Assembly (NCBI RefSeq): GCF_008704655.1
Contig: NZ_CP023688.1
Coordinates: 744,001 to 808,000, forward strand
Direction: 5' to 3'
DNA length: 64,000 nt
Source: Streptomyces rimosus
GTDB taxonomy: Bacteria; Actinomycetota; Actinomycetes; Streptomycetales; Streptomycetaceae
Both the position numbers and the translations under genes were made by a program. Shown in pieces: positions 16,852 through 25,063 of this stretch. The notes beneath the pieces are model-generated. The model was not told the origin of the DNA and ran no database searches. It saw nothing but the letters and a program-made list of their open reading frames with translations. The stretch's first letter is position 1; the number at the start of each line of letters is the position of its first letter.

Positions 16852-17519
16852 GCGGCCGTAACGGGCCGCTGGGCCCGAAGGGACTGCGCGAAATCCACTG
16901 GGGTGACCCGGTCGCCGCGGCCCACGCGGTGCTGGACGAGCATCTGGGCCCGCGCACGGAGATCGCCCGCAACCCGCACCGCTCCCAGGCATGGGCGAAG
17001 GACCTCGTGCGCGCACCGGGACTCCTCGAACCGGTCCAGGCCGCCATCGGCCCCGACGTGGCGGTGGAGAACACCTTCCTGGTCATCAAGTGGCCGGGAC
17101 AGGACTTCGAGGTGCCCTGGCACCAGGACGGGATCGACGACCGGATCGAGCTGGACCCCCAGCGGTCGGTATCGGCGTGGCTGGCCCTGACCAACGCCCC
17201 GCCAGGGTCGGGGTGCCTGTACGTGGTGCCCTGCTCACAACGCCGGGGCTACCTGCCCTACCACCTGGAGGACGACACCGGCGCCTCACGCGGCCGCGCC
17301 CAGGCCGCCGACGTTCCCGACGGTCTCGTGGGCACCCCCCTGACCTGCACGGCGGGGCAGGGCGTGCTGATGGACGTGCGGCTGCTGCACCGCTCCGGCT
17401 CGAACCGCGTCCGCGGCGTCCGTATCGGCCTCAGCATCCGCTACGTCACCCCCGAAGGCATTCAAATGCGCGACGGCTCCACCCCCAAGGTGGACCCGGT
17501 CAGCGGCACGGGCTGGTGA
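16848..17519 (+). CDS. PhyH-type Fe(II)/2-oxoglutarate dioxygenase
   Basis: 223 residues of the phytanoyl-CoA dioxygenase fold. The iron-binding HxD is in VPWHQDGIDDRI and the distal His in RLLHRSGSN, with the 2-oxoglutarate Arg in VRIGLSIRYV. The segment AWLALTNAPPGSGCLYVVPC is characteristic of the family. Coupling to the ATP-grasp/Nudix genes suggests hydroxylation of the peptide, perhaps of a core residue. A diverged paralogue with the same VSGTGW ending lies 1 kb downstream. Confidence 0.85.
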   Translation: MSGRNGPLGPKGLREIHWGDPVAAAHAVLDEHLGPRTEIARNPHRSQAWAKDLVRAPGLLEPVQAAIGPDVAVENTFLVIKWPGQDFEVPWHQDGIDDRIELDPQRSVSAWLALTNAPPGSGCLYVVPCSQRRGYLPYHLEDDTGASRGRAQAADVPDGLVGTPLTCTAGQGVLMDVRLLHRSGSNRVRGVRIGLSIRYVTPEGIQMRDGSTPKVDPVSGTGW

Positions 17520-17528
17520 TACCCGCGA

Positions 17529-17562
17529 TCCCGCCCCGCCCGGCGGCAAAGACGGGGCGGGA
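17529..17562 (+). terminator. hairpin after the first PhyH gene
   Basis: TCCCGCCCCG and CGGGGCGGGA pair perfectly over 10 bp around a 14-base loop, 9 bases past the stop. There is no T-run. It separates the precursor-ligase-Nudix-PhyH unit from the next gene. Confidence 0.45.
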
Positions 17563-17616
17563 CCACATCCGCTGTCAGCCAACGTCTTGCTGGCCCTACC
17601 TTCACAGGAGAACTCG

Positions 17617-19194
17617 ATGACCAGCCACATCACCATGATCAGCTTCAACTTCGAACAGAACGGATTCGGCGACCGGGCCGAACGGCTGAGGGTGCTGCGC
17701 CGCCTGCGCCAGTACAACCCGGCGCTGGTGTGGCGCCAGGAGATGCCCGGGGCGGCCGACCACGCCAAAGCCGTGATGTACGAGGCGGAGGACCCCGAGG
17801 TCGGGCTGGGGATGCGCGGCTGGCTCGGCGAGCGGTCCGCCACCGCCGTCTTCGCCGACATGCGCCTGTTCACGCCCGTCGCGGAATATCCCAATCCGGA
17901 TGCGGTCATGCACCTGCCGCCGACCGCCGTGGGCCTCCAGCTCAACTCCGCCGGCCGCAAGTCCAGCCCCTTCATCGCCGTCGCCGGGCACTGCAACTAC
18001 GTCTCCCCGGCGCAACGGCAGATGGAGGCCGGATGGCTGTCGTCCTTCAACGACAAGACGATCCGGATGCCCGACGGCAGCCGCCGCAAAGCGTACATGA
18101 TCGCTGGCATCGACGGCAACAGCTACCCGCACCAGGCCACGCCCGGCGACGTGCCGCTGCCGAACGTGCAGGACATCGTTGACGAGCCGCACCGGGCCCA
18201 CCGCAGCCGCCGCGGCCCGGACGGCACCGACATCATGGACCAGGAGCCACACGCCATCCTGGAAAAGGCCGGCGTGGTCGATGTGGCCCAGCACCTGGCC
18301 CAGGCGCAAGGCCGCAGGGCGGGCCTGGCACCGACCATGCCCGCAAGCGTCACGCACGGGCCCGCCACCCGCGTCGACTGGGTGTGCGCCAGCCGCCACC
18401 TGCTCCCGGCCGTCTACGACTGCGAAGTGGTGGACTCCGAGGACGAATCCGATCACCACTACGTGGTGACCCGCTGGGACCACGACGCCCTCGCCGACCT
18501 CCTCAACCGCCCCCGCAGGCTCTGGCCGACCTTCTCCTCGGCCCTGCACCCGCCGAGCGGGCGCGGTGACCGGCGGGCAAGGGCCGGTGAGCCCGTACGG
18601 ATGGCGCGCCATCCGCTGGGGCGAGGCGCGGACCCTGTGCCACCGGCTGACCGAGCGCTACCGCAGCACACGCACGGAGATCGTCCGCAATCCGCACCAC
18701 GACTGCCGGAGGCGCAGGCCATCGTGCGCTCCCCCCAACTCCTGGATCAGGTGTGCGCGGCCATCGGCCCGCGAGTCGCCGTCGAGCACAGCGGCCTCGT
18801 CCTGAAGTGGCCGGGCAGCACCTTCGCGGCGCCCTGGCACCAGGACGGCATCAACGACCGCCTGCAACTGGCCACCGACCGGTCGGTGGCCGCCTGGCTG
18901 GCGCTGACCGACACCACCCCGGCCTCCGGCTGCCTGGTCGTCGCCCCCGGCACGCACGTGAACGGCTACCGGTCGCCCAGCACCGACCTACCGAACGGCG
19001 CATCCACCGCATCGGTGGCCCTCCTCGCAGGGCAGGGCGTGCTGATGGACATCCGGCTGCCGCACTGCTCCACCACCAACCAGAGCGGCCTCGTCCGGGT
19101 CGCGCTCAGCGTCCACTTCGTCGCGCCCGACGGCATCCGGATACGCGACGGCTTAAGCCCCGGCCTGGTCCCGGTCAGCGGGACGGGCTGGTAA
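17617..19194 (+). CDS. endonuclease/exonuclease/phosphatase-fold protein, open frame fused to PhyH-like domain
   Basis: Start ATG at 17617 with CAGGAG upstream. Residues 1-315 look like an endonuclease/exonuclease/phosphatase domain: MTSHITMISFNFEQNGFGDR, NPALVWRQEM (the Glu-containing strand), AGIDGNSYPH (GDxN-like), THGPATRVDWVCAS (RID-like) and DHHYVV near the end (SDHxxV-like). No stop follows. The frame passes through about 45 residues of poor composition and then continues in the second PhyH domain, because that gene has lost a base (see the separate entry). A true fusion protein is possible but unlikely. Confidence 0.7.
   Translation: MTSHITMISFNFEQNGFGDRAERLRVLRRLRQYNPALVWRQEMPGAADHAKAVMYEAEDPEVGLGMRGWLGERSATAVFADMRLFTPVAEYPNPDAVMHLPPTAVGLQLNSAGRKSSPFIAVAGHCNYVSPAQRQMEAGWLSSFNDKTIRMPDGSRRKAYMIAGIDGNSYPHQATPGDVPLPNVQDIVDEPHRAHRSRRGPDGTDIMDQEPHAILEKAGVVDVAQHLAQAQGRRAGLAPTMPASVTHGPATRVDWVCASRHLLPAVYDCEVVDSEDESDHHYVVTRWDHDALADLLNRPRRLWPTFSSALHPPSGRGDRRARAGEPVRMARHPLGRGADPVPPADRALPQHTHGDRPQSAPRLPEAQAIVRSPQLLDQVCAAIGPRVAVEHSGLVLKWPGSTFAAPWHQDGINDRLQLATDRSVAAWLALTDTTPASGCLVVAPGTHVNGYRSPSTDLPNGASTASVALLAGQGVLMDIRLPHCSTTNQSGLVRVALSVHFVAPDGIRIRDGLSPGLVPVSGTGW
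18566..19194 (+). pseudogene. second PhyH-type dioxygenase, frameshifted
   Basis: From GTG 18566 the first part (MTGGQGPVSPYGWRAIRWGE … TEIVRNPHHD) parallels the first PhyH protein (PLGPKGLREIHWGD … TEIARNPHRS). Homology resumes one frame away (PEAQAIVRSPQLLDQV) and carries APWHQDGINDRL, RLPHCSTTNQ and the VSGTGW end. One missing C near 18704-18708 (CTGCCGGAGG) would restore the alignment. Either the gene is disrupted, frameshifting occurs, or this is a sequencing error. Confidence 0.72.
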
Positions 19195-19226
19195 CCCCAC
19201 CAAGGGACACGAGAGGAGAGCACATC

Positions 19227-19673
19227 GTGAGCATCCTCAAGGAGTACGCCGAAGGGCGCGGCGCGTCGCTCAGCGTGCGCGTGCTGGACGGCGAGGACAC
19301 CGACGCCGCACGGCGCGGTGACAAGCAGCCGCTGCTGCGCAGCGACTGCACGTTCTAGTGCGCCACCGAGGACATCGCCCGCAACTGCATCGAGGAGCTG
19401 CGGAGCTCCGACGAGCGGCTGCGCTCGCGCCCGGAGGAGCTGATGCTCTGGGACTGGCAGGCGACGTACTTCGAGCCGGAGCCGGACAACGCCGCCGGCG
19501 GCGGCTGGGTACGGCTCGGTGTCGCCTGGTACGACCACGGCTTCTTCGACGACCGGCGTGAGGCCGCCTTCGGCTATCTGCACCGCCGGATCTACGACCG
19601 CATCGGTCTGACGGACAAGGACATCACCATCACCCACTGGTCCCGCGTACCGGAGCCCTTCTCCACCGCGTGA
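19227..19673 (+). pseudogene. conserved hypothetical gene with in-frame TAG
   Basis: GTG start with GAGAGGAG upstream. The first 43 codons (MSILKEYAEGRGASLSVRVL…RSDCTF) end at TAG 19356-19358. The same frame continues at once with protein-like sequence (CATEDIARNCIEELRSSDER … WDWQATYFEPEPDN … WSRVPEPFSTA) to TGA at 19673. I read it as one 148-codon gene with a nonsense mutation. No function recognised. It closes the graspetide gene set. Confidence 0.6.
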
Positions 19674-19719
19674 CTGAACAGGCGTGTCCGCCCTGCTTCC
19701 TGACCTGCGGGGCGGACAC

Positions 19720-20988
19720 TCACCGGGCCAACTCGCGTACCGCTTCCTGGGGGCGGGAAGCACGCGAGCGGGCCCACCAGGTGGCGGCCACCCCTAGGGT
19801 GGCCGCCACCGCCGTCACCAGCCCGCCCGCCACGAAACCCGCCCGCGGATCGGCGGCCGCCAGCGCCGGCACCACCAGCATCGCCACCGTTCCGCTCGTG
19901 CGGATGACCGTTAGGTCCACCGTCATCAACCGCAGCCGCTCGGGGGCCGGATGCGCCGCCAGATGCGCGGCCAGATGCGCGGCCAGCGTGATCTGCAAGA
20001 ACGGTGCGACGGCCCCGGACAGCGCCGCCACAACCAGCAGGTACGGCAGGGACGGGGCGGCCGCCGTCGCGGCCAGCAGCAGCCCCGCCGCCCCCCACGC
20101 CGCGCAGTAGCGCACCGGCGCGCTCCCCTTCATCCGCACGTTGCCCGCCACCCCGTTCGCGGCGAGCGCCCCGGCGCCGGTGGCCGCCAGCACCGCCCCA
20201 TACGCCCCCGGCCCGCCACCGACCGCCACGGCCAGCAGCGCGGGCATCGCCATCGCCACAGCGCCCGCCCCGATCCCGACCCCGTGCACCGCGATGGCGG
20301 CCGCCGTCGGCGGATGCGCCCGCAGCAGCTGCCACGCCGACACCCGCACCGTCCCCGCCGCCGCGGCGGCCTTCCGCACAACGGCGTCCGTACGCCGCCG
20401 CCCCAGCAGCGCCAGCACGACCGCGGACACCGCGAACGTCGCCCCGTCCGCCCAGAACAGCGCCGCCTGCGGCACCACGGCCAGCAGCAGCCCGGCCGCC
20501 CCGGGCCCGGCGATCCGCGCCAGCCGCCCCGACAGGTCCATCAGCCCTACCACCGCCTGCACCTCACCCGGCCGCACCAGGTCGGGCACCAGCGCACCAA
20601 GGTTCGGATCGAACAGCGCCCCGGCGGCCCCCAGCAGCAGCGCCGCTCCCAGCAACCCCGATACTCCCCACCCCGCCCACGCCAGCGGCAACAGGACCAC
20701 CAGCAGCGCCCGCACTACATCCAGCACGGCCAGCACCCGCAGCGACGCGCACCGCGCCACCGCCGCCCGGCCCATCGTCCCGAGCACGATGTACGGCAGC
20801 GACTCGGCCACCGCCACCAGGCCCATCGCCGCAGCCCCGGACTCCTGCCACGCGACCCACATCACCGCCATCGCGTACAGCCGGTCCCCCAGTACCGACA
20901 ACGCCTGCGCACCCCACAACGCCAGCACCCGGCGACGCCGCAGCAGCCGTACATAACCCACGAGCACTCCCGGCGAAAAGAGCGACAA
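19720..20988 (-). CDS. MFS transporter (EntS/MFS_3-like exporter)
   Basis: 422 residues with about 12 predicted membrane helices: LWGAQALSVLGDRLYAMAVM at the N-terminus, MGLVAVAESLPYIVLGTMGR, a cytosolic loop ALLGRRRTDAVVRK, and a C-terminal half with LLLAATAAAPSLPYLLVVAA and ATLGVAATWWARS. The N-terminal pattern is typical of MFS_3 drug/siderophore exporters. It is convergent with the graspetide cluster and could export its product. Confidence 0.85.
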   Translation of the reverse strand: MSLFSPGVLVGYVRLLRRRRVLALWGAQALSVLGDRLYAMAVMWVAWQESGAAAMGLVAVAESLPYIVLGTMGRAAVARCASLRVLAVLDVVRALLVVLLPLAWAGWGVSGLLGAALLLGAAGALFDPNLGALVPDLVRPGEVQAVVGLMDLSGRLARIAGPGAAGLLLAVVPQAALFWADGATFAVSAVVLALLGRRRTDAVVRKAAAAAGTVRVSAWQLLRAHPPTAAAIAVHGVGIGAGAVAMAMPALLAVAVGGGPGAYGAVLAATGAGALAANGVAGNVRMKGSAPVRYCAAWGAAGLLLAATAAAPSLPYLLVVAALSGAVAPFLQITLAAHLAAHLAAHPAPERLRLMTVDLTVIRTSGTVAMLVVPALAAADPRAGFVAGGLVTAVAATLGVAATWWARSRASRPQEAVRELAR

Positions 20989-22509
20989 CCGGCGGCAGCC
21001 GGGACGCGGGACACCTTAGGACACACAAGGGGCACCACCGGGTCAATGGCGCAAATCAGGCCACGGAAGGCACGTGCACGTGCTACCCACACGGCGCCCC
21101 CAACCGCCGCTCCCCAGCGCCGCACCTGCAGCCCAGGAAACCCGTGCCGCCCCGGGCGCGGGCTCCCCCGGCGTCTCTCGCATCACCCGTCCCACACCAC
21201 ACCGAATTCGAGATACCCGGTTGAGCATTCACGCCATGCCGTCGGCATCAGCGGCCCACCGGTCGCTGCCGCGCCAGCCCAGCACCTACTTCTACGAGCA
21301 CATCCGCATACGCACCAACGGCTGCACGCCGTGCCCGCCTACCTCTCCGTCCACGCCCCGACGAGAAGCCCACCATGCCGTTCCTCGGCTCCTCCGTACT
21401 CTGATCGGAGCGCATCTCTTCAGCACGCCGCAGGCACCCGGGACGCCGAGTTGTGAGGTTCGTCAGGAAGCTGGGCCCGACCACGACGCGCTTGGCGTCC
21501 GGATCGCGGAGCTCGCCGAAACCGCCGCCCCATCGTGGGAAGCCGTCCCCGGCCTCCCGCTGCCCACCCGGCCGCTGTTCCGCCTCGTGATGGTCGAGGC
21601 CCTGCTCGCCACTCGCCGGGAGTACACCGACGGGCTGATGCACCGCCTGCGAGGCGAGGTCGACAGCAAGAAACTGGCTGGCGAAGCGAGTTCGCCGAGG
21701 CGGGACAGGAAGGAACGGGTCGCCAATGCGGTGCGGCATACCGGCGCGATGACCGGCTTCGGGCTGTGGGCCGGGCCCGGGACGGTGACCGTCATGGTCA
21801 AGGATGCCAGCCGCGTTCCTCCGCCTGCGTGGTCGGCCGATCCGACACAGCCGGGCAGTTTCGGCTGGCCTCTGGGCAACGAGCTCGCTCAGGAAGTGGA
21901 TAGGCATTTGACTGAAAGGCACAACAGCTTTCGCCGTGCTGCCTGTGGCCTGCACGATCAACGGTGACCAGAACGGCCCTGGACCACGTACCTGACGTCC
22001 ACCGCCTCCCGGGGAAGGGGAGCCGGGCCGCCGTCGGGCTGCGCTCCCGTTTGACACGGACCGGACCATGGCGTCCCCAGCGCAAAGCCTTGCCATGTCG
22101 GGATCATCAGCAGGGGCTGGTCACAGGCGAACTTGCAGGTCGGGCAGCGGAGTGACATGGCGGCCGGTCTCGTGCTCGGCCGGGCGAGGCGTCACCCCTT
22201 CACAAAACATCGAGATTACGTCGGCATCACGCGCTCTGGGCACCTCTCCCCGTCTACGCCAGACGCGCACCGCCGGAAGGTTCGCTGGCCACAGGGCCAC
22301 TCACCGAACGGACCGGTCGCTCCCCCTCACAGGCCCTCATCAGGAGCAGGGGCCATGTCAGCTTTCGGCCCTTGTCCCCTGCTTCCGCGGGTCGAGCCCG
22401 TGATTCCCGAGCCGCAAGTAATCGAACTCACGTACTATCATCCCGTACGACTCAAGCTGCGGCAGTGGCTACTCATAGCCGACTGCCGCCCGATGAAGCT
22501 GGAGTTCGC
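20989..22509. other. 1.5-kb stretch of gene remnants
   Basis: No intact gene. The part at about 21455-21967 holds recognisable fragments (listed as a pseudogene). The rest consists of open frames of poor composition on both strands. Codon phase changes repeatedly, suggesting old deletions and insertions. Confidence 0.45.
21455..21967 (+). pseudogene. remnant of ATP-binding (RsbW-like) protein fused to other debris
   Basis: The segment ERVANAVRHTGAMTGFGLWA, GPGTVTVMVKDASRVPPPAW, QPGSFGWPLGNELAQEV resembles the N-box and ATP-lid regions of HATPase anti-sigma-like proteins. It is preceded by an unrelated helical stretch (RIAELAETAAPSWEAVPGLP … HRLRGEVDSKKLAGEA). The 5' end (a VRFVRKLGPTTTR frame) resembles the start of another small streptomycete protein. 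The frames do not join into one intact gene. Confidence 0.4.
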
Positions 22510-22785
22510 GTGCGCAGAACGTTCAGAGGAGCCGCGCTTGCTGGCGCGGCGGCAGCCTGCTTAGCGGGTGTGCTGATACCGGGTACGGCTCATGCCGCAG
22601 CGGAGCACACCACCGTCCCACCCGACATCAAGGTCTACTCGAATGACGAGTACGTCCGGATCTTCGGCGTACAGAAGGCAGCCGCGGAGGGTGTCCCGCT
22701 GCCCTCAGCCACGGGCCGGCAGGCAAACGGTGTCGCCTACGACCCGCCGCGGCCCTGGTTCAAGGTGAACTGCACGTCCGCCTGA
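22510..22785 (+). CDS. small secreted protein
   Basis: 91 residues from GTG with GCTGGAG upstream. An N-terminal signal peptide is clear: RRTFRGAALAGAAAACLAGV then LIPGTAHA, with a likely cleavage after AHA. The mature part (about 60 residues: EHTTVPPDIKVYSNDEYVRI … PPRPWFKVNCTSA) is polar with one Cys near the end. There is no known family. Confidence 0.6.
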   Translation: MRRTFRGAALAGAAAACLAGVLIPGTAHAAAEHTTVPPDIKVYSNDEYVRIFGVQKAAAEGVPLPSATGRQANGVAYDPPRPWFKVNCTSA

Positions 22786-22966
22786 CGAGGACCAGTGTCG
22801 CCGAGCGCGGACGGACCGGCCCAGGCGGCGTGAGGACTCCGGACGGGCGCCCCATAGGGACAGTCACCGCCTTCTGCCGCGGACAGACGCTCTGCCCTGA
22901 CTGGATCAATGATCTCTAGCACCTAGGGACGGGCGTCAGCAGGCCGGGAAGTGGGAGTGTGGCCCC

Positions 22967-23656
22967 ATGGACGAACACTTCATCCGCGTCCTGCTGACGC
23001 TCCGCCGGTTCATCGGCGTCCCCTTTCCAGGAACTGACTTACACATCCTTGGGTTGGTCCGCCTTGACGACGACCGGATCCGCATCCGGGCAGGCATTGC
23101 CGAGTCGACAGGCGTATGGATCGAGCTGCCGACCCGCTCCGCCGACAGGAGCGATCTTCTCGGCACATGGTGGTACGTGGGAGCGCTGCGTCACATTGCC
23201 CGATGGCTGCACGACAGGCGCGAGACCCTAGAAACTGCTGCCAGACAGCAGATCATCGACACGACCACCTTGGCCGAGGCTGGGCTGCTACCGGATGACA
23301 TCGAGGTCATGCCAGAGGATTCTCTGGACTACGTCATCAGCGACCTGGCCGGTGACCCCCTGTGGCATGAGGTCACCGCATCCGCCGCTCCCGAGCTATA
23401 CACGCTAGCGGGCTTCGACCTCTACAGTCTTGGCGTCGTACGCGTCTACCTTCTGCACGACGGCCGCCTGATCGCAGTCGACCTGTCAACAACAGATACG
23501 GAGACTTCAGGGCCGCGCAACGTGGGGTGGTGGGCCTCGACCAAACTCATCGCCATCCTCAACCCCAACGACAAACTGACTCTGGCCGCTCACCGAGTCA
23601 CCGACGCCAACGACCCTCACTGCGATGCTGTCTTCGACCTCACGAGATGGGCCTGA
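22967..23656 (+). CDS. hypothetical protein
   Basis: 229 residues, start MDEHFIRVLLTLRRFIGVPF. It lacks a signal peptide or membrane segments and has balanced composition throughout (LDYVISDLAGDPLWHEVTAS, LTLAAHRVTDANDPHC). Not recognised. It is an isolated gene between a secreted-protein gene and a convergent remnant, and its codon use is less GC-extreme than that of its neighbours. Confidence 0.65.
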   Translation: MDEHFIRVLLTLRRFIGVPFPGTDLHILGLVRLDDDRIRIRAGIAESTGVWIELPTRSADRSDLLGTWWYVGALRHIARWLHDRRETLETAARQQIIDTTTLAEAGLLPDDIEVMPEDSLDYVISDLAGDPLWHEVTASAAPELYTLAGFDLYSLGVVRVYLLHDGRLIAVDLSTTDTETSGPRNVGWWASTKLIAILNPNDKLTLAAHRVTDANDPHCDAVFDLTRWA

Positions 23657-23658
23657 CC

Positions 23659-23962
23659 TCACCCCACGGCGGCGGCCTGGTGGGCCTCGGCACGGTGTAG
23701 GGCGAGTCTGGCGGGCCCGCGCGAACACGATCATGCCGCTGAGCGCCGGCAGGACAGTGGGCAGCAACAGCAACGCGACCGGTTGGTCGATCACCGCGCG
23801 CACCGCCTCGAGGACGGGCGCCGCCAGGGCGAACAGCCAGGCATTGGAAACACGACGCGCCTCCGCGCTGACCAGGCGGTCGGTCTGCTCCTCCACGCGA
23901 AGCTCACGCCACTGTGCTGGCATCGCGAACTGCTCGCCCTCGCGCAGCATGGCCGCTGTCAT
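23659..23962 (-). pseudogene. frameshifted small membrane protein
   Basis: From ATG 23962 the frame reads MTAAMLREGEQFAMPAQWRE … RRVSNAWLFALAAPVLEAVR … VALLLLPTVLPALSGMIVFA, with two hydrophobic segments. Near 23710-23718 coding character moves one frame and ends as RLALHRAEAHQAAAVG at TGA 23661-23659. The upstream frame (…LRLGLLRYLREPHVYT) is also open and may be part of the original gene. Confidence 0.4.
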
Positions 23963-24162
23963 CGTGTACACGTGCGGTTCGCGGAGATAGCGCAGCAGCC
24001 CCAACCGCAGCGACGCAGTCCGGCTCCACCAGCTCAGGACCTGTTGCTCGCACAGAACGGACCTTAGCCGGCCTGGTCCAGGTCTGGCCGAGACCCGATC
24101 AGGCCACGAGACGCAAGCCGTTGGGTGACCGGCCCGTACGCTGTGCAGGGGACGCTCTGTTC

Positions 24163-24786
24163 TCAGGCAGCCCGGTCGCAGCGCGCGGTGAAGCTCAGGC
24201 GCAACTTGACAGCTGGGGCCGCGATTCCGGGCAGAAGGTAGCGCCAAAGGGTGGTCACTCGATGGTGCAAGTCGGCCCGGCCGACAGATATGTGGGAGAG
24301 GAGCTGTGTGCCGGAGTAGGAACTGACCAGCAGCCAGGCCACTTCCTCCTCGTCCACCTCCGGCAGCAGTTCCCCTCGATTCCGGGCTGCGCGCAGCTGT
24401 ACGGCGAACATCTCTGCCCAGTAGCGGTAGGCGGAATCGTCTCGGCTTCCCCAGTCCCCTTGTTCGATAGCAAGACGGACCCCAGCTCGAAGTTTCGGGT
24501 TGCTTTGCAGTTCGTCTGCGAGGTACAGGGTGATGTCGATGAGCCGTTGCAGGCCGTCCTTGCCGGGCGGCAATTCTAGATCTTCGCCCTGCTCGGTCAT
24601 CACTGCGTGAGCCAGATTACTTTTGGACGAGAAGTGGAAGTACATCGCCCCCGCCGTGACCTCCGCACGTTTCATGATCTTGCTGATGCTCGCCGCAGAG
24701 TAGCCGTACTCGTCGAATAGCTCAGATGCCGCCCGGAGGATGGCCTCCCGTGTCTTGATCGCCCTTTCCTGCACTGAGCCGCTCAT
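24163..24786 (-). CDS. TetR-family regulator, gamma-butyrolactone receptor (ScbR/ArpA) type
   Basis: 207 residues. The helix-turn-helix (AIKTREAILRAASELFDEYG, YSAASISKIMKRAEVTAGAM, YFHFSSKSNLAHAVM) and the ligand-binding half (LYLADELQSNPKLRAGVRLA, YRYWAEMFAVQLRAARNRGE, HISVGRADLHHRVTTLWRYL) follow ScbR/ArpA-type autoregulator receptors. Such proteins repress antibiotic or signalling genes until a butyrolactone-like signal binds. No butyrolactone synthase gene is in the window. A palindrome upstream may be its own operator. Confidence 0.85.
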   Translation of the reverse strand: MSGSVQERAIKTREAILRAASELFDEYGYSAASISKIMKRAEVTAGAMYFHFSSKSNLAHAVMTEQGEDLELPPGKDGLQRLIDITLYLADELQSNPKLRAGVRLAIEQGDWGSRDDSAYRYWAEMFAVQLRAARNRGELLPEVDEEEVAWLLVSSYSGTQLLSHISVGRADLHHRVTTLWRYLLPGIAAPAVKLRLSFTARCDRAA

Positions 24787-24833
24787 CCCTTCGACGATTA
24801 CCTGAGTTGCGCGAATAATGCCGAGCGCGTTCC

Positions 24834-24868
24834 GCCTTACGGAAGGGGAAAGTTGACCACCGTAAGGC
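24834..24868. promoter_or_regulatory. candidate operator of the ScbR-like regulator
   Basis: GCCTTACGG (24834-24842) and CCGTAAGGC (24860-24868) form a perfect 9-bp inverted repeat with a 17-base spacer, 48 bases upstream of the regulator start. A related GCTTACGG lies at 24901-24908, and GAAGGGGA/TCCCCTTC (24842-24849/24881-24888) form a second, overlapping repeat. Autoregulation through an ARE-like palindrome is usual for this family. Confidence 0.55.
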
Positions 24869-25063
24869 TAATAGCCCTACTCCCCTTCGCCGCCGAAGAG
24901 GCTTACGGTCACGTGTTAAGCCCAGCCGTTCAAGAAGACACGCCACGGAAGACCTCGTCGACGCCAGCTTGTCGCGGTGACTCGCCGGGCGGCCTCCGGC
25001 CCGATGGGCTGCTACGCGCCCGCCCCATCGAGCCGAAGGCCGCTGTCATTCGTTCGGCGGATC

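Noticed and set aside
19356..19358. Pyrrolysine or other amber recoding
   Set aside because: Other genes in the window use TAG as a normal stop and no recoding genes are present; a nonsense mutation is simpler.
20004..21224. Long plus-strand open frames opposite the MFS gene
   Set aside because: Extremely Pro/Ala/Arg-rich shadows of the minus-strand transporter.
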